Assembly (NCBI RefSeq): GCF_947172395.1 | Contig: NC_069092.1 | Span: 7,919,418 to 7,983,417, forward strand | Source of the DNA: Bicyclus anynana | Taxonomy: Eukaryota > Arthropoda > Insecta > Lepidoptera > Nymphalidae | Reading direction: 5' to 3' | Length of the DNA: 64,000 nucleotides | Shown here: positions 10,886-22,200 of the stretch, in pieces | How positions within the stretch are numbered: the first letter of the stretch is position 1 | Layout: each line of letters starts with the position of its first letter | Translations under genes and position numbers: made by a program | The notes under the pieces: generated by a model | What the model was told of the DNA's origin: nothing | Database searches by the model: none | What the model saw: only the letters and a program-made list of their open reading frames with translations

Positions 10886-11230
10886 TATCACCATAAGCCT
10901 ATATCAGTCCACTGCTGGAAATGGGCCTTTCAGAGAGCGCGCCACCACATACGATCGTCCGCTTTCCTCATCCTGCCACTTCCCACTACCTTGTTAAGGT
11001 CATCGGACCATCTAGTTGTAGGGTGTCCTACACTGCGCTTGCTGGTTCGTGGTCTCCAGGACACCTCTGCCCCAGCGGCCGTTTGTTTTGCGATAGATAT
11101 GGCCCGCCCACTGCCACTTTAATTTGCTAATCCTTTGGGCTACGTCGATTAATTTCGTTGTTCTACGGATTTTTCTCAGTTTCAGAAGTAGCGTTAGTAA
11201 TGAAAAAGAAAGCATGTTTATATGCATATT
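10886..11230 (-). mobile_element. RTE-type LINE 3' fragment
   Basis: On the - strand this reads RISKLKWQWAGHIYRK-NGRWG, which is the RTE reverse transcriptase C-terminal signature also seen at 40440-40712. It is followed by degraded R-G-PTTRWSDDL-like sequence and ends with the 'tccactgctggaaatggg' tail. It is 5'-truncated and frameshifted. Confidence 0.75.
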
Positions 11231-11390
11231 TCCGCAGACTATAAGAGGTTGCTAAGCAACGAATTTTCGATTGTTCTTTATTTTTTCGTCACTTTTGTAC
11301 GGTGACGAAAAATCATCATCATCATAATTTAACGATGTATTTCTGTCGTGCTGACATACCTTTATTTTACATGCTGTGTGCTCTGATTAA

Positions 11391-11531
11391 CAGCCAGTTT
11401 CTTCATGTAAAGCTAAAGTAACAGTAAAAGTAGTAAGTAGTAAAGAAGACTTTATTTTTCAGTGAATAAGACCGTCACTTTTGATTTATGACGTTACTTT
11501 GACTGTTACTTGCGATGAAGAAACTGGCCGT
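11391..11531. mobile_element. Hairpin MITE, CCAGTTTCTTCAT family, copy 1
   Basis: Begins cagCCAGTTTCTTCATG and ends GATGAAGAAACTGGCcg, with inner arms AAGTAACAGTAAAAGTAG and its imperfect complement. The whole unit reads as one imperfect palindrome of about 140 bp. An opposite-orientation copy with the same internal 'aagaagactttatttttcagtg' region lies at 61314-61454. It has no coding capacity. Confidence 0.8.
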
Positions 11532-11804
11532 AAGTCCTTTAATTGTAAACCATCTTTCTGGAACAGAACCTGTAATCATAATTAGTACCTAATTATTTAC
11601 ATTTAAAAGTAATCCATTACCTATCTGTTTCAACGGTTTATTGAATACAAAAAGAACTTACAGCTCTATATGAGATAATAACAGCAATTAAGTTTATTAT
11701 TACTGTTCGTACAATAAAATCGTTCTTTGAAAGCTATCTCTCGCGTTACGGAACCGAAAAATTTTAATAGCTCATTGTTAATTTTCTTTACATTTGTTAT
11801 CTAT

Positions 11805-12032
11805 ACTAGCGGACAGCCGCGACTCCGTTTGCCTGAAATTCAGTTGTTTACTAATCCCGCGGGAACCATGTCTTTATCCGGGATGAAAAGTATAGCATAA
11901 GCATATGTGTTATTCCAGAGTAAAATCTCTTTCCATTCCAAATTTCAGCCAAATTGGTACAGTGGCCGCAGCGTAAAGTAGGAACAAACAAACACACTTA
12001 CACGCATACTTTCGCCTTTATAATATCAGTGT
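11805..12032 (-). repeat. Interspersed repeat family D (reverse)
   Basis: Reverse copy: 'agcggacagccgcgactccg', 'ctaatcccgcgggaaccatg', 'ccattccaaatttcagcc' and 'acacacttacacgcatactt' appear in inverted order relative to the copy at 15186-15405. Confidence 0.8.
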
Positions 12033-14214
12033 GGTGTATAAAGAAGTAACTGACTGACATCCGAAACTACTGAAGCTATTTGTACAGTAGTGTATTTTTG
12101 TTACGTTACAAAGGGTTTTTGGAAAGAAAAAGAAAAGTCACTGCAAAAAGTACAAAATTTCCTTATAAAGCTATAAAACGCTCTTTGTTTTTTTTTTTTT
12201 GTAATATGAACTAAAACCTATTTATGTATGGCAAGCACTTTAAACTGAATTCTTTCTTTTTTCTAATCTCAAATGTTCGGTTCTATTATGTTAGAAATAA
12301 TAACACGGCATCACGAAATGAATAAAATATCTAATAAACCGTCAATGGTGACTGACAGACATCTACCGCATAGCAATTTCGTCTGTAATAACTTACCTGA
12401 CCTAATCACCTAGGCTTCTACCAATAATTCGACCATTAACTATATGAAAACTTTATTGTTAAAAAATGAGTGTGGAATAGCGAGGGACAATGAATGCCGA
12501 CAAGTGAAAGCTTGACTTTCGACTTTCATTGGGTTTTTGTATGACTGTATGTATGGTTTGAGCCGACCGCGGCCGGACCATATTGTCTCGCGACATGAAT
12601 TTGCCGAACGGTTCGTTATAATGGACCGTGCACATTTGTATTATCATTTAATTTATTACAAAAAAAAATTTCGCTGTCCTCTATTGTTATGACCCTCACC
12701 ACTATCCTGCGCAGGCGAGGACTGTATTACGCGGTTGGTGAAAAATAAAAACTGTAATGAATTTTTTAAGTCAATATTTGAAAATAGTTTAAAAAAAATT
12801 CTAAAGTGATATTTATCTTATCTATATCTATATGGTTAAAGTTGATATCACCTACGGTAAGTTACGTTGCCTCCTCCTCGATGGCTAGACGGCTCGATTG
12901 AGTTTAATGATTTTTTTGTATCTAGATAGGTATGAGAATAGTTCGTAAGGTATTGGTAACCTTTCTAACACGACACCCATTTTTAATTGCGATTTTAGTA
13001 TTTTTGTATAAGAGACATTTATATGGTAGAACAATATTCGCCGGGTCAACTTATTTATTTAATTTACATAAAGGAAATCTACGAGTATAATTACATTTTT
13101 TTATTAGGTAATACTTAAAGAAAACAAATAATCATTGCAAACAAATAATCAACACTGTAAGTGTAGGCTTCTTAATAACACTTGTTCCTTTGCCATTACG
13201 AATACCTATTTGCGATTAAGTATTTGATAACGATAAAAAGATACGAGTAACTAGGTAAAAAACGTTTGCGTATTGTTGCTTTAGTAAAAAAGTCAATACG
13301 TGAAAATGAATTTCAACCCCCTTTTTACGAGCATTGTCGGTGGTATTGGTACAAACCTACGAGATTTGCCAAAGTTACTAGTTTCTTTTGTTCGGAAAAA
13401 CGAACATGTAGCGCCAATTCGTAGGATTTTGATGTATCAATAATTCAGTATTCTATACGGGATACATTCCTACACTTACGCGTTAATACACAACTACATG
13501 TTTTGTTATAGTGGTACAAGTAAATTTACAATCGTTAGATCCATTCAAGTATGTACATTTCTCAAAGATCTGTCATAGTATCAATTTCTCTAACAACGAA
13601 ATGACACTCCGCGTCACAAAAGACGACCCCACAAATTGATGCTCCATCACAATCACACGACATAAACGTGTTAATCTAAAACATCATCTTCAGATCATTA
13701 TCAGCTGTATAGCTCGCTAATTACCTCCGCTACCGTAAACAAAGCTGTGATATTATGTTGTCAAAAAAGTGCCCCAAGCGCCACAGCGGCCTCTTATAGG
13801 TACCGTTGTGTGGCGACGCCGGTCCAGGCGTTTCGGCGTAATGACCCCTGCGATCGCGACACGAACTACTCAGATCTTAATCGTTTCCTCTCTGATAAGG
13901 CCACATTCCGCCACCACTGTCGCCGCCAATCCATCAGATGGACAAATAACACGTTAGCTTGACGTAACTGGACTTCAAGTGCGGCCTAATGAATATGGTG
14001 AATCGCAACTAATGAAATTGCACCTCTCAGCTATTGGACAGGTGAGCAATGACTCGACTGAGTGAGATCTTTGATCCTATGTCCGTACTGTGTGAAGTTT
14101 TCGAGTGACTATATTTTTGGGATTGATCATCCTTGCTGGTAAATGCTAATCTGCTATTTTTTTTATTGTACAGGTAAATAAGAGGCTTATAATTGTGATT
14201 TTTTTGTTGACATC
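12033..14214. other. Gene-free stretch of about 2.2 kb
   Basis: No exon or RNA gene is supported. The GC-richer patch 13740-13970 carries two overlapping 60-70 codon open frames that resemble nothing known. Confidence 0.35.
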
Positions 14215-14405
14215 CTACTAAACGCCAAGGCGAAAGATTGAATGGATTTTTGTTACTGTTTCACGCAAAGAATACTGAATGGTTTTGGCTTAAATTCAAG
14301 TAAACATAGATTTTATATGCTAAATTAAGACATAGGCTACTTTTATCCTGAAACATCTATGGTTCCCGTGAGATTTGTGAAAAACTGAATTTCAGTTTCT
14401 GGTCT
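14215..14405 (+). repeat. Interspersed repeat family D, diverged copy
   Basis: Shares 'acataggctacttttatcc' and 'tggttcccgtgagatttgtg' with the other family D copies. Confidence 0.7.
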
Positions 14406-15185
14406 AGTAAAAAATACAATTGGCAAGTTTTTTTAAAACATGAAAGTTAGCACCTCTTGCATGCTAACTTTAATTCTTATATAAAACAAAGTAATAAATG
14501 CAATGCAATAGAGAGTTCATGTTATCTTCTTCCTATCCAATCCGATTTCGATAATAATATTTCAACGAAAATTGAGCATTTAATGTTATTCCAAGGTAAA
14601 GGTGATGATCAACTTGATCATCCGAATATAGATTTTCTTTTTCTATGAGTTCAAACATTTGTATGAGTTAAAGTAAGATATCATTCGATATGAAAATATT
14701 ATCATAATTTGATCCGAAGTTCAAATCCTAAAATAGCTTTTGTCACGCAGACAAAGGTATAGGGCAAAATGTTATAAATATTATCAAATGGCTTTCCAAA
14801 TAGGTTTATAGAGGCTTCGTGCTTAAAATAAGCTGTTTTGTTATTTGAAACTGCTATTGGGTCATGAAATATTGTGCCATATTTCTTTCAATCGTACATT
14901 AAAATATTTGAAAAGAAACACGATATGCCGTGTGTCTAATACCATGATTTGTGGTTATAATCCGAGTTTATTGATAAATTATTCATGCATTTATTATTTG
15001 TACGTGACTCGTGGCATGGATCAATGGTGCTCGGCCCGATAAGGGTATCTCACGGTGTCATTGAGGTGCATCTGAACTCGACTATTCAGGAATATAACAA
15101 GTTAAATTAAAAAAAGACCACAAAATCCAATAAATAATCTAGAAACATCATATGATTTTATTTTACATTCCGCAAAATTCATTCA
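14406..15185. other. Gene-free stretch
   Basis: AT-rich with two chance open frames of 63-65 codons. Nothing recognised. Confidence 0.3.
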
Positions 15186-15405
15186 CACTGATACTTTATA
15201 GGCGAAAATGTGTGTAAGTGTGTATGTTTGTTCCGAATTTGCGCTGCGCTTACTGAAGCGATTGGGCTGAAATTTGAAATGAAAATGGTTTTTTTCTAGA
15301 TTAACACATAGGCTACTTTTCATCCCGGATAAATCCATGGTTCCCGTGGGATTTGTGAGAAACTGAATTCCACGCGGACGAAGCCGCGGGCGTCCGCTAG
15401 AAAAT
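15186..15405 (+). repeat. Interspersed repeat family D, best-preserved copy
   Basis: Runs from 'actttataggcgaaaatgtg' through 'gattgggctgaaatttg' and 'aacacataggctacttttca' to 'cgaagccgcgggcgtccgct'. It is the most complete unit in the window and serves as the reference for this family. Confidence 0.85.
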
Positions 15406-16019
15406 AATCTAGAAATGTAAATTTTGTGTAAGTGTCCGTCCGTAATAATGGAAAAACGCTAATACATTCGTAACAATTCCAATCCACTCGTGCATAATAC
15501 ATAGAACCATCAAGAAATCACATTTATTTAAACAAATACCGTATCAAAATCCGTTCATCCGTCTGCTAAATTCAATTTGCTGTTTTGAAACATATATTTA
15601 TTAAACTACGTATCATAGATTTCCCATTGCCCACTCCCATTCCATATCGAGTCATACAAATTGTATCCAATGCATACAATTTGTACGACTCGTTCACACT
15701 TGTATCGGTAGTATCTGGCCAAACGTAATAGTGTAAGTTCTCAAGCTTAAAAACAATGATGATGGCGTTCTATGACTTTAATTTGCTTGAAATTTGGATG
15801 AATTCACTAAAACATGACATTTGGCAATTTATGTAAATTTTATGTTGGTCTACTTCGACATGATGTTTGTTAATCTGTAAACTTAATGTATTAGACAAAG
15901 CATAGACATGTTATCAACATTTAAAAAAGCTTTGTGAGAATATAGATCATAAAAAATATCGACCCGTGGATGTATTATATATATATATAGTACCTGGTAT
16001 ACATCAACATTAAGTCAAA
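15406..16019. other. Gene-free stretch
   Basis: Contains a small (TA)n run near 15975-15988. Nothing else recognised. Confidence 0.3.
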
Positions 16020-16205
16020 GTTCATTTATTTCAATTAGGCTTAGTTTACAGTCACTTTCAAAACGTCAGGTATATAGGTTTCAATATTATTAGATAATGG
16101 TGATAATAATTGGTCGAAATCTTAAAATTAAAATTACGAGGGTTCCAAACGCGTCTTGATCTGAGAAGAGCCCACAACAAACTCAGCCAGGGTTTATTTT
16201 TTGTT
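16020..16205 (-). repeat. LINE 3'-UTR tail (reverse), copy 1
   Basis: Reverse complement of a tail ending in 'gcctaattgaaataaatgaa'. It shares 'ttacgagggttccaaacgcg' and 'gaaatcttaaaattaaaatt'-like text with 61490-61640. A related forward tail is at 58030-58185. I assign it to a Jockey/CR1-like LINE 3' end on general familiarity only. Confidence 0.6.
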
Positions 16206-16227
16206 CATCACTATTGCAACATGCGTG

Positions 16228-16345
16228 ACGTGTTGCTCTTTCACGCAAAAACTACTGAATGGATTTGACTAAATTTTGTAATGGAGGTAGATTATATCTT
16301 AGCTAATACACATGCTACTTTTTATCCCGGAAAAAAATTTCCCAC
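16228..16345 (+). repeat. Interspersed repeat family D, truncated copy
   Basis: Has 'ctactgaatggatttgact', then 'acacatgctactttttatcc', and ends soon after 'cggaaaaaaatttcc'. The 3' part is missing. Confidence 0.7.
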
Positions 16346-17867
16346 GGGTCTACATCTTATTTTTCTTTGGAAGATTTGGAAATTAAAAAAAAAAACATAA
16401 ATATTATATACCAGGAACAAAATCTCAGTTTTAACCAGTGAATGCGTTGTAAAAGTATTACATACAAATACGTTTTCGTATGTAGTAATCCGACACATGC
16501 GAGCAAACTGGATCAGAGTCCGCAAAAAATCCGATTGGTTAGTAAATACTATGTAATATGAGCTTTAATTAATTAATTAGATTGATGTGTTGAACGGTAA
16601 AAAATGTGGACGCAAACTTTCCGCCCCAGGCGTCTCCGTCCGTCACTGTTGTGCGAAAATATTACACCGAAGTCGTTTGACGAGATCAAGGGAACAGGTT
16701 CGATGATCCCTGGTTAGCTAATTAGAATTACTTATGCGGCTTCTTATTAAATTAAGTCTAGCGTTACATTACCTATTATGGTAAAAGGCGACGTCGGTTA
16801 TAGACACTTCGCTCGCCGCGACACTCATATCACCTCCTAATAAGACTAATTTAGTGATACCGTTTCGGTATAATTGTATTTTTTGCTCGCCGACAAGGCC
16901 GGTAGTCCGCACGCAACACCCAGAGCTGACCGGAGGCGGTCTAATAACAGTTATTAGCAAATCGCTATGAGAAATCGACAACAATGAGCACGAAACACAC
17001 TCATTGCCTATGTCCCATTCATTAAGTTTTTGTGATACTATCTCTTGTCTTAAAAATGTGGGTCGCAATTTTTTTTGTCTTATTACCTCTAAACACCTAA
17101 ACGGGACGATTTGCCCCCGGGCCAGTTTAGTGTATTATCATGATTAAATTATCTTCACGCGTTTTGTGAGCTATCATTTCGCCATTTGCGTAAACGTGCC
17201 GAGAAAAAAGTAGTAAATTGTTCTTATTATGTTCATTAAGCACAGTTTTACACATCCGAATGCTGTTTTACGTTCGCTTATTATCTTTGTCATGCAAATT
17301 GTAACTAGCAATCGGAGCGAAAGGGAAAGATAGTACGTGTCTAGTTTTTATGCAAATAGATATGTTTTAATTATTACTAACGATTTCCGTATATAGATGT
17401 TTGATATCGAACCCTAGTAAACGTCGGCGATCCACTAACGAACGATATAAATCCAGGGCTCCGATTCGATTTGAAATAGTGCGGTGATATACAAATATAC
17501 GAGAACAGTTAATAACGGTTACCATTCATTAGACATATCAATTCCAATATTATTGTTTATTGCGTTTATTTATTAGCATCTAACAAATTGTATTGGTTAT
17601 GTAATTTATTACATACGTAACGAGTCGTTTATCTTTAATTGCGAGTAAGTTATAGGGGTTAATAAAACGTAATTTACATTACTTTATGTTAAGACTTTAA
17701 TGTTTTGCCTAATGAAAAAATGTACGAGTAATAAACAATTATGTTTATTACTGATATTTTTCGTATATTAGTTTATGAAGGAGCACCTAAGAGCTTTAAT
17801 TCAGTATTCGTTGCTTTTAGTGTAGATGTAAAAGAGCTCAGAGTATAAACAGGGTATAAAAGTTAGA
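16346..17867. other. Gene-free stretch, mostly non-repetitive
   Basis: No exon is supported. The 16590-17130 and 17150-17480 parts are less AT-rich than the surroundings and match no repeat in the window. They could be conserved regulatory DNA, but this is inference. A TATA-like 'gatataaatcc' is at about 17445. Confidence 0.3.
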
Positions 17868-18050
17868 TTAATATACCTCACTAGCTTCACGGTAAAACGG
17901 ACGTCCTCCTCAGAGGTCGTGGGTTCTATCTCCCGCACGCTGGACTGTTGTCTTACCCACTCCTAACACAGTCATTTCTGACTAATTGGAGGGGAACGAG
18001 AATATTGGTCATATTTAAAAGACTGGGAAATATTATTATTTTTTTTTCAC
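17868..18050 (+). repeat. tRNA-headed SINE
   Basis: Starts 'ctcactagcttcacggtaaaa' (A-box like), with 'gtcgtgggttctatctcccg' (B-box like) 40 bp on. The body contains 'gaggggaacgagaatattgg' and a terminal T-rich tract at about 18040. The polymerase III boxes are imperfect. Confidence 0.5.
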
Positions 18051-18227
18051 CTCGAATCACCTAGGGTCTCACAGTCATCGTATTACAAAATATGGCAGTC
18101 AGGTCAAGAGAAAGTATATGTCGACACTTTGCAGTAGTTACTTGAGGTATTCTAAACTTTTCCAAAATTTTGGATGTTGTGTCTTTTGATTCCATAATGC
18201 ACTAATTAATTTTTTTTAATTTTCAGG

Positions 18228-18325
18228 TAGCCAGTCAGAATGTTACAGAACTCGAGAGCGACAGTCCAGAGGTATTCGACTTCTTTAAAGGCCTCACCAC
18301 AGACATCTTCCAGCGATTTACATGA
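18228..18325 (+). CDS. Possible terminal coding exon of an unrecognised gene
   Basis: A T-rich tract and CAG end near 18232, followed by an open phase to a TGA at about 18325. The sequence includes TELESDSPEVFDFFKGL and ends DIFQRFT-stop. The acidic-to-aromatic composition looks like real protein, and AATAAA motifs follow at about 18499 and 18609. I do not recognise the family and found no partner exon upstream. It may be the last exon of a gene with long introns, or chance. Confidence 0.3.
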
Positions 18326-18329
18326 AAGA

Positions 18330-19126
18330 AAACATCAATGCGTCCAGGCGCTACGTTGATTCCTTATGAAGTTAAAAAAAATCACATGAGGTTTTGTTAC
18401 CTGCAACAGACTGTAAAATATTTACGCGAAAATGTAAAAACTCAAAAAAAAACAATTAAGTACACACTCGTCTCTATAGTTATAAAAATTGGTCGAAAAT
18501 AAATGAAAAGGTGCTATTATTAATGTTACAATTTGTATTATGGAAAATTTGTTTCTCGACTGAAATTTAATAGTCATTGGATGTGATACTCTGTAATTGC
18601 CTAACATTTTAATAAATGTCTCCAGACCCATAATTACTGTCATCAGTATAGCATTCCCACGGATACCTAGTATTTATTAAATTAAATTACTACTCGTACA
18701 TACACTTGAGCTATTTCAGATTTATTTGCTTAATTATAATTTCCTGCAAAGCTGAGATCTTCCATTTTCGGAATACGGTTTGGCTTCGGTTATAATTGTA
18801 AGGTGTACAGATGAGCGTTTTACAGGTGCGTTAATGTTTAAAACTGAAGGAGCGTTAGTAAAACAGAAAGATGTTTAGAAATTATCAGAGGTCTGTAATA
18901 GGTTGCTAAGCAACAGTTTGTATGCGCCAGAATCACAATAGATTTATATTATGCCTCCTCCTGTATCACTACATAACTTATTTCTACTATGCTGACGTTC
19001 CTTTACTTTACTCACACAAATGTTCTGTCGTTGGACTACTAAAAAAGCCGAACCGACTTTCTGATGCAGAACAACTGTAGCAAGGAATCGCGCGAATCTA
19101 ATTAGACATTAGACGTCACAGGTTAT
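18330..19126. other. Gene-free stretch
   Basis: If the preceding exon is real, the first part (to about 18620) would be its 3' UTR. The rest is AT-rich with nothing recognised. Confidence 0.3.
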
Positions 19127-19254
19127 ATTAATAAACACAGATTAAGATTTAAACCTCAATTTTCTTCAAAGTAAAGTGAACTTTAAATATTAGTGATCAA
19201 GTCCACTTTACTTTGAACAAAATTGAAATTTCAATCTTAATTCTTGTTCATAAA
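19127..19254. mobile_element. Hairpin MITE-like inverted repeat
   Basis: Arms of about 60 bp meet near 19192. The left arm contains CAATTTTCTTCAAAGTAAAG and the right arm CTTTACTTTGAACAAAATTG. The outer parts (attaagattt / aatcttaatt) also match. There are no open frames. The target duplication is not obvious. Confidence 0.7.
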
Positions 19255-22200
19255 AATGACCGACGAATTTTTTTTTTCTTGTTTACGGACGCTTTCTTTA
19301 ATCTCCAGGGTAGCTATTGCATTAATGCATATATGAAGTGCACGCTGCTGTAGCAACGTACTTCATAATTTGTTATGAATAAAAGTTACCTTGGTTTTAA
19401 TGTAACGACATTAAAAGCGTGTATTATTATTTTAACGATTCGCTTAAACCGATCATGGGTGCTCGGTTCTCGTCAACCTACTCAATGATAATGATTCCTC
19501 ATTATGTAAGATAAAATCTATAAACGTTGAAGTATGAGGTATATAATTTAATAGGCATGTCTGAAACAACAACATTACCTTGCCATAAATGTTTGATTCC
19601 ATGAAAATTATTATGTTTGGCATATTGAAATTAAAATTTGACTTTTTTTTATACAATAACTTTTCAAGTAACACATTCATATTGTTGTTCAGCGTTCTAT
19701 ATCATGGAAACCAACATTCCAAAATAATTTAATTTAGACACACGCCAAAATTTACCATGGTGTAATTTTTTTAACGTGTAGATGTAATTTGAAGTTTTTG
19801 TGTAAAAAAAACAAATACCGACTGCAATTCGAAGTGCACCGTCAATTTCACCAAGAACCTATTATCAGATAAGCATGGTATCACCTGGGAAGTAAACTCT
19901 ATCATCCAAAAAAATCCAAATTAGTCCAGACATCTTCGATTAATAGGAGAATATTCATGAAAAATAAAAGATTGCTACGAATTCAGAAGCTTTTCCTTTT
20001 TGTATTCAGTTAAAAACTGCGTTAGGTACAATTTGGTCAAACTACAGACGTGAGAAACCGAGACCGCAAAACAATAGAAGCAGCGAGCAGTGGCTAGAAC
20101 GCTAGCTCTAATTTAAATCGCGATACAAGAACTACAAAGCAACATTTTCAAATTTAGATCACAATGAACGATAAATTAACGGGCGTACATTACTGTCACG
20201 GTGACATCATATTTGTTTAACTCGAGGGCGGTGGATCACGAACCACCTGTGTTGAACATTCATTAGCACACAAAGGATTCCAGCTTGATCACAACTCGGC
20301 ACCTTGAGCCTTATTGAACTGAACAATAGAGGCTTCTGGTTGAAACATTTTTAACCTTTAAATGCCGTCGTGAAAGTATTGTAGTCCTGCTTAAAAAATA
20401 ATAGACCTTATTTTCTTTTTACTCAATTTTCCTCGAAAGAAAATAACTAGGTACAAAATATAAACGGTCCCTCAAACCGTGTCACTTTACATAAAAAACG
20501 AGAATGAAAATTTTTATGGTAATAATTAAAAAGGAAAAAAAAATTAAAACTTCCAAATTAAAGAGAATAGAAGAAGAAGAATATCAATTGGGACTGCCAT
20601 TAAATGAACTATAGTTTTGCAATTTTAATAGTTACGAGAGTAAATGGAGACATTTTTTGCTTTAAACTTATTTATGATGACATTTGAAATAGCGATGGCA
20701 TCTAGTTTTTCTTTCTTCCAAAAAAATATCTGTAGGTAATAGCTGAATTCGGGAGTTGGTGGTGTCACAACCACGTTTGAAGAAGTTGTTCCCGGTTTTC
20801 ATCTGATACTTCACAAAGATCATTACAGAGTTGTAACATTATCACAAAGATGCATTGGGACAGCATGGTGGGGAGTTGTACTTCAAATTCTCTTTATATA
20901 GTGAGAGAACATATGTCTTAAAATAGCTAGTGGCGCTCCCAAAACCAGGCTTTATTTATCTGGTCAGTCTATAATGTGGAGGTGAAGGCGCGTGCGTGCG
21001 CCTTGAGCCATACATCCATAATCCCGTGACGCGATGTTTTGACGGACGCGTTCGCTCGTTTTTTACCGACGTTTTTACCACATTTTTTACACGCCAGTCC
21101 AACGACCCCGCACCATTTATGAAGCGCTATTTTCACATGTAATTACGCGTATAACAGACCGCTTAATTACCCGAAACTGCTGCGACGACGGTGTTTGGAA
21201 TTCGTTCAAAAAACCTAATCCGGAGCCGCGAACATGTATTAACGCTCCGTTAACCTTCGCCTCCATTAACTTGCGTATACTTTGAAATTCGGATGGGATT
21301 TCAAAACGGTGCACAGTCTCTCTATATTAATTACATTTCTTGCCATAAAAACATGTCATAGTTACTTTTAAAGATATTAAATTGCCAGTGTTCGTTATAG
21401 ACCGTATATTTACATAACGGTGACGACGCAACGGTCGTCTTTAAAATATCGTTAGCGATGTCGACAACTATTCACAAGTATTTTTCTTTCTGTTTTTAAT
21501 GAATTCCGTACTGACCTGTATAATATTATATTTAGCTTTAATTTAAGTTGTATTTTAATATAAAAAATGATTGGGAACAGTGGTCAAGTTGTCGAACTTT
21601 ATATTAATCTATGTCTTCCGTCTACAAACTTAATAAATGGAAGTTGAAAATAGATGACATTAAATCATTGCTTCAAAGTTGTCACAAATTTATTTATCTT
21701 CATAAACATATGGAGATATATAAATTTAATAATAAAGCTTTATGTAAATAATGCACCTATTACTATATTGACATAAAGATTACCAAATTATTTCATAATT
21801 TCTCCCTAATATTTATTTGCTACGCTGATTTCGCACATTTCGATTTAACTTTTTTGAGATATCTCGTTTGACGACAGAGGGAAGCTATAAGGAGCAAGCA
21901 CTGTATGCTTCACTTGCTAGTGCCTGCGACTCCACCTTATCCCCCCTCCCCTTTAAAATAATTTGTTTACAATAAAAAAAAAATTTTGTTATCAACTCTA
22001 TATGAAATCATTATCTTTAACATCTGATTGTGATCGTTAATGAATTTAACATGATCACCCTAAGCCCGCCTAACTGCATTGGGATAGCGTGGTAAGCTTC
22101 ATATTCCCTCTTCTATAACAAGGGAGGCCTAGCCCTGTTATAGGACCTTAAAATAAGCTGATAATGATATAAACTTATAACTTACTCTTTTATGTTTAAT

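Noticed and set aside
16769..17068. 99-codon open frame on - strand
   Set aside because: No domain or motif recognised and no splice context supporting an exon.
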